Of a stretch of 39,248 bases of DNA, positions 7,286-14,913 are shown piece by piece. The position numbers and the translations under genes were made by a program. The stretch is from Komagataeibacter nataicola. Its GTDB lineage: Bacteria; Pseudomonadota; Alphaproteobacteria; Acetobacterales; Acetobacteraceae. Location: positions 1 to 39,248 of the forward strand of contig NZ_NIRT01000026.1 in NCBI RefSeq assembly GCF_003207795.1, read 5' to 3'. Positions within the stretch are counted from its first letter, which is position 1. The number at the start of each line of letters is the position of its first letter. The notes under the pieces were generated by a model. It made no database searches. It had not been told where the DNA came from and was given only the letters and a program-made list of their open reading frames with translations.

Positions 7286-8359
7286 GTGTTACCTTGTGCT
7301 ACCGATCTGTTACGCTGGTATGACCGGCACCGTCGCATTCTGCCATGGCGCGCGCTGCCCGGCCAGAAAATTGATCCCTATCGGGTCTGGCTGAGCGAGA
7401 TCATGCTCCAGCAGACCACGGTCACGGCGGTCATGCCCTATTTCGAGCGTTTCCTCGCGGCTTTCCCCGACGTCACGGCACTGGCCCGCGCGCCGCAGGA
7501 CCGGGTCATGGCGCTGTGGGCAGGGCTTGGCTACTACGCGCGTGCGCGTAACCTGCATGCCTGCGCGCAGGCCGTGGCGGCGCGGGGCGGGGTTTTTCCC
7601 GATACGGTGGAAGGGCTGCTGGAACTGCCGGGAATCGGCGCCTATACGGCAGCGGCCATTGCCGCCATCGCCTTTGGCCGCCCCGTAGTGCCGGTAGACG
7701 GCAACGTGGAGCGCGTGACCAGCCGCCTGTTCGCCCTGACCGACCCGCTGCCTGCGGCCCGCAAGGCCATTGCCGCCCGCGCCGTGACCCTGAACGCGGA
7801 TGCGCAGGCGAAAGCCCGCCCCTCCGATTTCGCGCAGGCCCTGTTTGACCTCGGGGCTGGCATCTGCACGCCGCGCAGCCCCGCCTGCGTGCTGTGCCCG
7901 TGGCGCGAAGCCTGTGCGGGCCATGCGCAGGGCATTGCCGCCACCCTGCCGCGTCGCGCGCCCAAACCCGTGCGGCCCGTGCGGCATGGCGTACATTTCT
8001 GCCTTGTGGATGAAGCCGGGGGCCTGCTGCTGGTCCGCCGCCCCGAAAAGGGGCTGCTTGGCGGCATGATGGGCCTGCCGGGGCCGCACTGGCGCGATGA
8101 CCCGTGGCCTGAGGCCGAGGCGCTGAGCCTTGCCCCGGCAGCGCCCCGCCTGCAACCACACTGGCGCATGGTGGGGCAGGTGAAGCATGTCTTCACCCAT
8201 TTCACCCTGCTGGTGGATGTGTACGCAGCGCGGATTGCGGCCTTTCCCAACAGTATGGCGGCGGCGGGATGCGTGCATTACCCCGGTGACGCAGCCGTGG
8301 CGCTGCCCTCGCTCATGGACAAATGCGTAAAGGTTGCACGCAAGGCCGGTATTTTTTGA
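7286..8359 (+). CDS. mutY: A/G-specific adenine glycosylase MutY
   Basis: MutY removes adenine mispaired with 8-oxoguanine. Visible features in the 357-residue product are SEIMLQQTTV with the catalytic Glu, the helix-hairpin-helix LPGIGAYTAAAI, VDGNVERV with the catalytic Asp, and the [4Fe-4S] motif C-x6-C-x2-C-x5-C in CTPRSPACVLCPWREAC. A C-terminal NUDIX-like domain for 8-oxoG recognition (HFCLVDEAGGLLLVRRPEKGLLGG) follows. The frame stays open far upstream through the DUF721 gene, but homology starts at LLRWYDRHRRILPW. The GTG at 7286, twelve or so residues before that, gives the expected length, and no ATG is available nearby. The start is therefore inferred. It is divergent from the DUF721 gene. 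Confidence 0.95.
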   Translation: MLPCATDLLRWYDRHRRILPWRALPGQKIDPYRVWLSEIMLQQTTVTAVMPYFERFLAAFPDVTALARAPQDRVMALWAGLGYYARARNLHACAQAVAARGGVFPDTVEGLLELPGIGAYTAAAIAAIAFGRPVVPVDGNVERVTSRLFALTDPLPAARKAIAARAVTLNADAQAKARPSDFAQALFDLGAGICTPRSPACVLCPWREACAGHAQGIAATLPRRAPKPVRPVRHGVHFCLVDEAGGLLLVRRPEKGLLGGMMGLPGPHWRDDPWPEAEALSLAPAAPRLQPHWRMVGQVKHVFTHFTLLVDVYAARIAAFPNSMAAAGCVHYPGDAAVALPSLMDKCVKVARKAGIF

Positions 8360-8419
8360 TTGACGCCGCCCTGATCGGCGCGGTTGAGTAACGGGTGTCC
8401 GATCAGGAAAGGGACCGTG

Positions 8420-8542
8420 ATGTTCGCTTTTGTCCAGATGCTTTCCCCCGTTGTGGCCCTGCTGGGCCTTGTTGCCGCCACCCGTTACTGTTCAGCTCCC
8501 GCGCGCGCCATGCAGCCGGTCCGGGTGCGCGCCCGGCGCTAG
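8420..8542 (+). CDS. 40-residue putative membrane or exported peptide
   Basis: Between mutY and hemH a short frame starts at ATG 8420 behind a strong purine box, AGGAAAGGG, at suitable spacing. It encodes MFAFVQMLSPVVALLGL and continues with a hydrophobic stretch to about residue 22, a Cys, an APARA sequence resembling a signal-peptidase site, and a basic Arg-rich tail (RVRARR). I do not recognise it. The ribosome-binding site and the membrane-like composition support a real small protein, but the length is too short for certainty. Confidence 0.45.
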   Translation: MFAFVQMLSPVVALLGLVAATRYCSAPARAMQPVRVRARR

Positions 8543-8613
8543 GATGCCCCCGTGCGGGGTGATGATCCGCTGTTCTTTTGCATCGCCCTCCGGCTTCCTG
8601 TAGCAGCCGAAGC

Positions 8614-9669
8614 ATGACATTCATTACCGTAAAGCGCGCGGCGGGGCATGAGGATGCGCCGCCGCGCACCGGGGTACTGCTGAGCAATCTTGGCACCCCC
8701 GATGGCACCGGCTATGGCGCGGTGCGTCGTTATCTGGCCGAATTCCTGTCAGACCGGCGCATTATCGAAGCCAGTCCCGTGATCTGGAAACCGATCCTGT
8801 ATGGCCCGGTGCTGACCTTCCGCCCGCGCAGGTCGGGCGAGGCCTATCATCGCATCTGGCATCATGACCGTGATGAAAGCCCGCTGCGCACCTACACGCG
8901 CGACCAGGCGGAAATGCTGGCCACTCGGCTGGCCGGTGATGACGTGCCGGTGGCGTGGGGCATGCGTTATGGCCAGCCCTCCATAAAGCAGGCGTTGCAT
9001 GAGCTGGTGGCGCAGGGGTGTGATCGTATCCTGCTTGCCCCGCTTTACCCGCAATACAGCGCCACCACCACGGCCACCGCCAACGACCAGGCGTTTCGTG
9101 CCCTCATGCGGCTGCGTAACCAGCCCGCCATCCGCACCCTGCCGCCCTTTGCCGACCATCCGGCCTATATCGCGGCCCTCGGGCGCTCGATCACGGCCCG
9201 GCTCGAAACGCTTGATTTCAAGCCGCAGATGATTGTCGCCTCCTTCCATGGCCTGCCCAGGGTCTATGTGGAAAAGGGCGACAGCTATGCCGATGAATGC
9301 GCGCGCACCATCATCGCGCTGCGTCGCGCCATGGGATATGACGCGCAGATGATGCCGCTCACCTTCCAGTCCCGCTTTGGCCCGGCCAAGTGGCTGGAAC
9401 CCTATACCGCGCCGTTTATCGAGTCGCTGCCCGCGCAGGGCATCGAGCGCATTGCGGTGATTACGCCGGGCTTCATTTCCGACTGTATTGAAACGCTCGA
9501 TGAAATCGGCAACGAGGCGGCGGAAGACTTCATCAAGGCTGGGGGCAAGGAACTGGCGCTGATCCCGTGCCTGAACAACTCGCCCGATGCCATAGACCTG
9601 CTCGAGACCCTGGTGCGCGAGGAACTGGCAGGCTGGCTGCCACGTAAACCGGCAGCCCCGGCTGGCTAA
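8614..9669 (+). CDS. hemH: ferrochelatase HemH
   Basis: HemH inserts Fe(II) into protoporphyrin IX, the last step of protoheme synthesis. The 351-residue product has the N-terminal signature GVLLSNLGTPDG, SFHGLPRVYVEKGD with the catalytic/metal His, and the ETLDEIGNEAAEDF helix with the conserved Glu residues near the C-terminus. Pro/Arg-rich loops (FRPRRSGEAY) are also typical. The ATG at 8614 gives the family length; an in-frame TTG at 8578 would add twelve residues. Neither has a strong ribosome-binding site. The enzyme supplies heme used by the heme A synthase and cytochrome c maturation genes elsewhere in this window. Confidence 0.96.
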   Translation: MTFITVKRAAGHEDAPPRTGVLLSNLGTPDGTGYGAVRRYLAEFLSDRRIIEASPVIWKPILYGPVLTFRPRRSGEAYHRIWHHDRDESPLRTYTRDQAEMLATRLAGDDVPVAWGMRYGQPSIKQALHELVAQGCDRILLAPLYPQYSATTTATANDQAFRALMRLRNQPAIRTLPPFADHPAYIAALGRSITARLETLDFKPQMIVASFHGLPRVYVEKGDSYADECARTIIALRRAMGYDAQMMPLTFQSRFGPAKWLEPYTAPFIESLPAQGIERIAVITPGFISDCIETLDEIGNEAAEDFIKAGGKELALIPCLNNSPDAIDLLETLVREELAGWLPRKPAAPAG

Positions 9670-9693
9670 GGCCATTCATGCCCGCAGACCAGA

Positions 9694-9773
9694 GAACGCT
9701 TCTGGTGAAGCTTTTTTCGAACAGCGTCAGGAAGTGCCGCCTTCGGGGAAAAAGGCGGCACCCGAAAATATAG
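9694..9773 (+). repeat. dispersed intergenic repeat, copy 5 (full length)
   Basis: CTGGTGAAGCTTTTTTCG (half A, right arm of the stem decayed) is followed by the perfect ten-base stem GTGCCGCCTT/AAGGCGGCAC at 9734-9743 and 9752-9761 (half B) and a right arm CACCCGAAAAT. It separates the convergent ends of hemH and the Gly/Trp-rich gene. Confidence 0.8.
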
Positions 9774-9785
9774 ATAATGCCCCGG

Positions 9786-10385
9786 TCAGGGCCGGTCGCA
9801 GCTTTCGGTCAGGTCGTTATAGACCTGCCCTTTGGGGCACGAAGCCCGCGGGCGCTGCGGCGTAGGCTGGCCCTGGCCCTGCATGCCGGGCTGCGGCTGT
9901 GCCGGAGCGGGTGCCAGCAGGGTGGACAGATCCTTGTCATAGACGGAGTCGTCTTCGGGTGCGTTATTGCCCGTGGCGTTATAGACTTCGGGTGCGGCCC
10001 GATAGCTGGCACTTGCCGCGGCAGCCCCCATCGCGGCCCCCGCGCCATAATAGCCGGGCCAGCCCCAGCCCCAGCCTCCCCAGCCACCGCCCCAGCCCCA
10101 TCCGCCCATGGGGTAACCCCAGCCGACATAGCCGGGGTAGTAGCCAGCACCCCATCCGCCCCAGCCCCATCCGCCATGCCATCCGCCCCAGCCGCCGCCG
10201 CCATGCCATCCGCCACCACCACCGCGCCAGCCCCCGCCACCACCATGCCAGCCTCCACCGCCGCCGCGAGGGCCGCCACCGCCAAAGCCACCCCCGTGGG
10301 GGGCAGCCTGGGCGGGCAGGCTCAGTGAGCCGCATGCGATCAGTGCCAGCGTCACGCCTGTCAGTGCCTGTTTCAGCTTGTGCAT
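9786..10385 (-). CDS. secreted Gly/Trp/His-rich protein
   Basis: The 199-residue product starts MHKLKQALTGVTLALIAC and has a signal peptide with a likely cleavage site after AQA at about residue 31. Residues about 33-105 are nearly pure Gly, Trp and His (GGGWHGG-type repeats) and pass into a Tyr/Pro/Gly stretch. The C-terminal third is different: an Ala-rich stretch, an acidic NNAPEDDSVYDKDL segment, a Pro/Gln linker and a small end domain CPKGQVYNDLTESC with two cysteines that could pair. An AGGA box lies eight bases before the ATG at 10385; a second in-frame Met five codons upstream is possible. No function is recognised. It resembles the Tyr/Pro-rich protein at 6209 in layout but not in sequence. 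Confidence 0.7.
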   Translation of the reverse strand: MHKLKQALTGVTLALIACGSLSLPAQAAPHGGGFGGGGPRGGGGGWHGGGGGWRGGGGGWHGGGGWGGWHGGWGWGGWGAGYYPGYVGWGYPMGGWGWGGGWGGWGWGWPGYYGAGAAMGAAAASASYRAAPEVYNATGNNAPEDDSVYDKDLSTLLAPAPAQPQPGMQGQGQPTPQRPRASCPKGQVYNDLTESCDRP

Positions 10386-10796
10386 GTTCCATTCCTGCAT
10401 GTCTTGATGGGGTTTATCGCAGAAAATCACCGATCGGGAAAAGACGCGGCAACGCCCGGTTCCATAACGCAGGGACAGTCAGGCCGGATGCCTGCCTGGC
10501 CACCAGTAAGGGGTGGACAGCGGGCGGGTCTGTGTTCCCTGTTCATGAACGGCATTTCTGCCCGGTTTGGCCCGATGTGCAAGCGTGGGGCGCCGGGTGG
10601 TAACACTCCGTAGCATATGCTCGGCGGTTCACGCCGCCCCATGGCTGTGAAACCGTTATCGCAACGGGCAAGACTTGGAAGCTGTCTGAAGCGCGTTATG
10701 TTACTTCAGAACCCATAAAAGTTTCCGGGGTCGCCTCTTTTCAAAAAAGCGCCCCCCAAAAAAACTCCGGATGATCCGTCGCGTCTTTCAGCAGGA
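10386..10796. other. 411-base gap without a recognised gene
   Basis: This gap lies upstream of the Gly/Trp-rich gene and downstream of ctaA (both minus strand). I find no convincing coding frame. It holds a short GGCG-GTTCA-CGCC hairpin near 10624-10636 and, at its right end, a shortened copy of the dispersed repeat. The promoter of the Gly/Trp-rich gene should be in the part nearest 10386. A small RNA is possible, but nothing in the sequence proves it. Confidence 0.5.
10716..10770. repeat. dispersed intergenic repeat, copy 6 (internally shortened)
   Basis: An ATAAAAGTTTCCGGGG arm, a CTCTTTTCAAAAAAGCG segment and a CCCCCAAAAAAACTCCGG arm remain, so one internal hairpin has been lost. It lies just 3' of the minus-strand ctaA gene. 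Confidence 0.6.
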
Positions 10797-11897
10797 TTAC
10801 GGTCGGCCAACCCCACGCAGCCGGTGCAGCGTGATGATGGCCGCCGTCAGCACGATGGCCGCACAGGTCTGATGCACTGTGCCCGCCCATACCGGCACGA
10901 CCAGCAGCAGCGTGGTCACGCCCAACGCATATTGCAGCAGCACCAGCCAGCCCAGCATGGCCAGGGCCGCATGCACGTCCTTGCCCAGTTGCGGCGTGCG
11001 CAGGCCGAGCACGATCGTAACACCAATCAGCACCGCCGTGGTGGTGGCCAGCAGCCGGTGGTCGAACTGGATGGCGGGAATGTTCTGGAACCAGTTCAGC
11101 CAGAAGGGATGCAGCTTCGCATAACCCTGCGGGATCAGGTGGCCATCCATGAGCGGAAAGGTATTGTAGGCAAAGCCCGCATGCGTGCCCGCCGTAAAGC
11201 CGCCCGCGATCACGGTCATGCCCACCAGCACGCAGATGGCCCAGACCAGCGCGTGCATGCGCCTGACTTCCGGCGTTGCGGGAATGAAGGCGGGGCGGGG
11301 CGTGCGCACGGACAGCGCCGTCCACAAGATGGCGATGTAGAGCGCGAAGGCGCAGCACAGATGCAGCACCAGCCGCACGGGGGCGACGGCCGTGCTGTCC
11401 GGGTTGAAGCCCGATGCCACCATGAACCACCCGATGGCGCCCTGCAGCCCGCCAAGCACGAAAAACAGCACCAGCCGCAGTGCCAGCCCCCGGCTCAGCG
11501 CCCCGGTGATGGAAAACCACACCAGCGGCACCAGCAGCACGAAGCCCATCAGCCGCCCCCAGAAGCGGTGCGTCCATTCCGCCCAGAAGATCTGCTGGAA
11601 GCCCGCAAGCCCGAATCCGTCATGCAGGATCTTGTATTGCGGGATGGTCTTGTACAGCTCGAACTGCCGCTCCCACTCCGCATGGCTCAGCGGCGGGATC
11701 ATGCCGGTGATCGGCCGCCAGTCCATGATGGACAGGCCCGAGCCGGTCAGGCGCGTGTACCCGCCAAGGGCGATCATGCCCACGAGCATGAAGCAGATGG
11801 CAAACAGCCATGTGGAGATACGCTGCCTGTTGCGCAGATCCTGCGCGGAAGGGGGCGTGCGGCCCATCAGGGAGCCAGTGGAAGGATATGCGGACAT
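10797..11897 (-). CDS. ctaA: heme A synthase (COX15/CtaA)
   Basis: An integral membrane monooxygenase that converts heme O to heme A for aa3-type terminal oxidases. The 366-residue product has eight predicted membrane helices and the four His-containing motifs of the alphaproteobacterial/mitochondrial COX15 type: [35 protein letters not shown] and [23 protein letters not shown] near residue 45 is the typical first extracytoplasmic loop. It is divergent from the VTT-domain gene with about 87 bases between the starts, so the promoters must share that gap. No oxidase subunit genes are nearby. Confidence 0.95.
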   Translation of the reverse strand: MSAYPSTGSLMGRTPPSAQDLRNRQRISTWLFAICFMLVGMIALGGYTRLTGSGLSIMDWRPITGMIPPLSHAEWERQFELYKTIPQYKILHDGFGLAGFQQIFWAEWTHRFWGRLMGFVLLVPLVWFSITGALSRGLALRLVLFFVLGGLQGAIGWFMVASGFNPDSTAVAPVRLVLHLCCAFALYIAILWTALSVRTPRPAFIPATPEVRRMHALVWAICVLVGMTVIAGGFTAGTHAGFAYNTFPLMDGHLIPQGYAKLHPFWLNWFQNIPAIQFDHRLLATTTAVLIGVTIVLGLRTPQLGKDVHAALAMLGWLVLLQYALGVTTLLLVVPVWAGTVHQTCAAIVLTAAIITLHRLRGVGRP

Positions 11898-11984
11898 AAC
11901 CGGATTTAGACTGGCCTTGCAGTCAGCCGCAAGGCGATGCTAGGCGCGAAGGAACATATATTCCTCCACAACCGGGATGCACGC

Positions 11985-12677
11985 ATGACAGCACCGCACG
12001 CCGCACCGCCCGTGCCCGGGTTACAGGGCAGCCTGCGCGTGCTGGTCCGGCCCCTGCTTCTGCTGGCGGCCTTTGTTGCGCTGACGGTGGTGCTCGGTCG
12101 CCTGCCGGCCGTGCGCGAGATGCTGACAGCAGGGCATGGCCTGCATGCGCGCGCGGGCAGCGAGATCATGTTCGTGCTGGCGGCCAGCGCCTTCTGCGGC
12201 CTGGGTCTGCCCCGGCAGGCGGTATGCTTTGCCGCGGGCGCCGCTTACGGAATCGGCGCGGGATGCGCGCTGGCCACGCTGGCCACCGTAACCGGATGCG
12301 TGTGGGGCTATGGCTGGGGCCGCTGGGCGGGGCGCATGCGCATGCCCGCCCGCCTTGGTGCAACCCTGGCGCGGGTGGAAGGTTGCGTACGCGCAGCCCC
12401 CTTCGCCTCGGTGCTGGCGCTGCGGCTCATGCCGGTGGGCTCGGCGCTGCTGCTCAATCTGGCTGCGGGCATGCTGGGGGTCAGGGTCATGCCATTCATG
12501 CTGGCCACCCTGCTGGGCAGCCTGCCGCAGACCGTGGTGTTCGTGCTGGTGGGCACGGGCATGCAGCTTGGAGGTGGGGCGCGCATCGGGGTTGCGATCG
12601 GGCTGTTTGGCCTTTCCGCGCTGGTGGGGCTGTGGCTCATGCGCCGCATGCGCGGCCTGCGGCCATGGCAGGAGTGA
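11985..12677 (+). CDS. TVP38/TMEM64-family (VTT/DedA-like) membrane protein
   Basis: The 230-residue product has five or six hydrophobic segments and the VTT-domain core. AFCGLGLPRQAVCFAAGAAYG resembles the conserved FxxxGxPR-type reentrant loop, and APFASVLALRLMPVGSALLLNLAAGML corresponds to the R-x-x-P-x-x segment followed by a membrane helix. Family members are inner-membrane proteins, and some DedA-superfamily relatives act as lipid flippases or in proton-dependent homeostasis. The specific role here is unknown. I chose ATG 11985; an in-frame ATG 16 codons upstream is less likely because it lacks a ribosome-binding site. Confidence 0.85.
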   Translation: MTAPHAAPPVPGLQGSLRVLVRPLLLLAAFVALTVVLGRLPAVREMLTAGHGLHARAGSEIMFVLAASAFCGLGLPRQAVCFAAGAAYGIGAGCALATLATVTGCVWGYGWGRWAGRMRMPARLGATLARVEGCVRAAPFASVLALRLMPVGSALLLNLAAGMLGVRVMPFMLATLLGSLPQTVVFVLVGTGMQLGGGARIGVAIGLFGLSALVGLWLMRRMRGLRPWQE

Positions 12678-12763
12678 ATTGCAGCGATGTTGTAATTAGA
12701 GGGTGAAAAAATGGACCGCGCTGGTCTACTAGTCCCCACTGTCTTTTAATATTGGAGCGCCTC

Positions 12764-14062
12764 ATGGGCTCATCCGCAACGGCGGGCCGTCCGGCAGAAA
12801 CCCCCGTGCCCGAAACGACCGGCCGCCCCATGGGCTGGATCGCGATCCTGCTGGGGTTCCTGACCGCGGTCGGGCCTGTCTCGACCGATATCTACCTGCC
12901 TGCCTTCCCCGAGCTTGAAGCCACGTTGCATGGCCGTGCGGGCTCGGCGCAGATGACGCTGGCGGTGTGGTTCGTGGGGCTGGCCATCGGCCAGATCACC
13001 ATGGGCCCGCTATCAGACCGCTTCGGTCGCCGCAGGCCCATGCTGCTGGGCACGCTGGTCTATACGCTGGCCTCGGTCGGGTGCGCCATGGCGCGTGACA
13101 TTCCCACCTTTTCGTTCTTCCGCTTCGTGGCCTCGCTCGGGGCTTCGGCCAGCCTGATCATTCCGAGTGCGTGCGTGCGCGACATGTCGCATGGCAATGA
13201 ATCCGCGCGGCTGATGTCGCGGCTGGTGCTGGTGATGGGGGTCGTGCCCATCCTGGCGCCCACGCTGGGCGGGCTGGTGCTGTCGATCGCGTCATGGCGG
13301 TCGATCTTCTGGGCGGCGGCGGTTTATGGCGTGATCTGCATCGGGCTGATCTGGCGCGTGCTGCCCGAGACCCTGCAGCCCGCCAACCGCAGCGAGTTCT
13401 CGCCGGTCACCCTGTTCAGCCGCTATGTCATGCTGGCGCGCGATCGGGGGTTCATTACCCATGCCATGATCGCGGGCTTCGCGTGCTTCATGTCCTTTAC
13501 CTACCTGTCGGCGGCGCCTTCGGTGTTCATTCACCAGTTCGGGCTGTCGCCGGCGCATTTCGGCATGATGTTTGGCGTGTTCGCGGTGTGCATGATTGGG
13601 GCGTCGCAGCTCAACGGCGTGCTGGTGGGGCGTATTGACGCCGCCCGCATTCTTGGCGCTTCGGTGGGGGTTGCGGTGGCCGGCACCATGGCCATGACGG
13701 TGATGGCCGTTGTCATTGCATTCGCCATGCAGCATGGCGGCCACCCGCCGCTGTGGATGATGGGCCTGCTGATCCTGGCCATGATGGTCTCGCTGGGCAC
13801 GACCGGCATCGTCGGCCCCAATGCCACAGTGGGCGCGCTGGCCGACCACCCGCGCTTTGCGGGCAGCGCCTCGGCTTTTGTCGGCACGCTGCAATATGTG
13901 CTGGGTGCCGTGGCCGGTGCCTTCGTGGGCATGCTGCCCGCCAATTCGCCGCTGCCCATGGCGGGCGTGATGCTGATGGGGGCTGCGATCATGATGGTGA
14001 TGGTGCTGCTGCGCCCCGTGCGCGCACCCACGCCCATCCCTGCCGGGGCGGCTGAGGAATAA
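12764..14062 (+). CDS. Bcr/CflA-type MFS drug exporter
   Basis: A 432-residue, twelve-helix major-facilitator protein of the Bcr/CflA (DHA1) group, which exports drugs or metabolites in exchange for protons. VGPVSTDIYLPAFPELE at the first helix is the Bcr/CflA hallmark, and GPLSDRFGRRRPML is the conserved MFS loop between helices 2 and 3. The start at 12764 is preceded by TTGGAGCG at correct spacing. A Pro/Thr-rich cytoplasmic N-terminus of about 25 residues precedes helix 1. Substrate unknown. It follows the VTT gene by about 85 bases and could be cotranscribed or have its own promoter in the AT-richer stretch before it. Confidence 0.92.
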   Translation: MGSSATAGRPAETPVPETTGRPMGWIAILLGFLTAVGPVSTDIYLPAFPELEATLHGRAGSAQMTLAVWFVGLAIGQITMGPLSDRFGRRRPMLLGTLVYTLASVGCAMARDIPTFSFFRFVASLGASASLIIPSACVRDMSHGNESARLMSRLVLVMGVVPILAPTLGGLVLSIASWRSIFWAAAVYGVICIGLIWRVLPETLQPANRSEFSPVTLFSRYVMLARDRGFITHAMIAGFACFMSFTYLSAAPSVFIHQFGLSPAHFGMMFGVFAVCMIGASQLNGVLVGRIDAARILGASVGVAVAGTMAMTVMAVVIAFAMQHGGHPPLWMMGLLILAMMVSLGTTGIVGPNATVGALADHPRFAGSASAFVGTLQYVLGAVAGAFVGMLPANSPLPMAGVMLMGAAIMMVMVLLRPVRAPTPIPAGAAEE

Positions 14063-14246
14063 AATCTTCTTTCTCCCCGCCCTGACGCGTGATGGGTGCC
14101 AAAGCATGGGCGAGGGGTGCGGATGGGGTTGTCGGGCTGGCGCGTGGCGGCTACAGCGGGGGGCCGTCCAGTGGGCGACAGTTTCGTGAACGGGGCGTGT
14201 ATGTCCCGGATTTGTATGACCATGCAACGGGGACCGTGCACCGATC

Positions 14247-14777
14247 ATGACGACCGCCCAGATCGACCTGAAACAGTATATTCGCCATATCCCGGATTTT
14301 CCCAAGCCCGGCATCCTGTTCTACGATATCTCGACGCTGATGCGGAACGCCGATGCCTGGCAGATCGCCATGGGCCGTCTTGCCGCAGCCGTGGCTCCCT
14401 GGGCGCCCGATGTGCTGGCCGCCATCGAATCGCGCGGGTTCCTGACGGCGGCCCCGCTTGCCAGCCGTCTGGGCTGCGGGCTGGTCATGCTGCGCAAGCC
14501 CGGCAAGCTGCCGGGCGAGACGGTATCTTACAGCTATGACCTGGAATACGGCTCCGATTCGCTGCATATCCAGGCCGATGCCATCAAGCCCGGCCAGCGT
14601 GTTGTGGTGATGGATGACCTGCTGGCAACCGGCGGCACGCTGGTCGCCTCGGTGGCCCTGCTGCACAAGGTGGGTGCGAATGTGGTGGGAGCTGCCACCC
14701 TGATCGAACTGACCGGCCTTGGTGGCCGCGACCGGCTGGATGTACCGGTCAAGACGCTCGTCTCTTACGACGAATAA
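14247..14777 (+). CDS. apt: adenine phosphoribosyltransferase Apt
   Basis: Apt salvages adenine to AMP using PRPP. The 176-residue product has the usual length. It carries [15 protein letters not shown] at the N-terminus, [14 protein letters not shown], the [23 protein letters not shown] flexible loop and the PRPP-binding motif [13 protein letters not shown] at about residues 118-130. The start lacks a close ribosome-binding site (GGGGA about thirteen bases upstream). The 184 bases separating it from the exporter gene should contain its promoter. Confidence 0.96.
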   Translation: MTTAQIDLKQYIRHIPDFPKPGILFYDISTLMRNADAWQIAMGRLAAAVAPWAPDVLAAIESRGFLTAAPLASRLGCGLVMLRKPGKLPGETVSYSYDLEYGSDSLHIQADAIKPGQRVVVMDDLLATGGTLVASVALLHKVGANVVGAATLIELTGLGGRDRLDVPVKTLVSYDE

Positions 14778-14913
14778 CCCGCAGTCCGGGCGCTGGTGGC
14801 ATGCGGCATACGCTTTCTTCCATGCGGCCATTCGGCTGTCGGCCTGTTCGTACACCCGCTATGGTGTACGTTATGCAGGCATCGTATCTGGATAGGGGGA
14901 GCCACGCGCCGGG

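Noticed and set aside
11951-11964. GGAACATATATTCC, a near-palindrome between ctaA and the VTT-domain gene, as an operator
   Set aside because: Only the outer four bases pair well, and a single site of this size is expected by chance.
14063-14246. Possible terminator or riboswitch between the exporter gene and apt
   Set aside because: Only a loose CCCCGCCC/GGGC-GAGGGG pairing with a large loop and no T-run was found.
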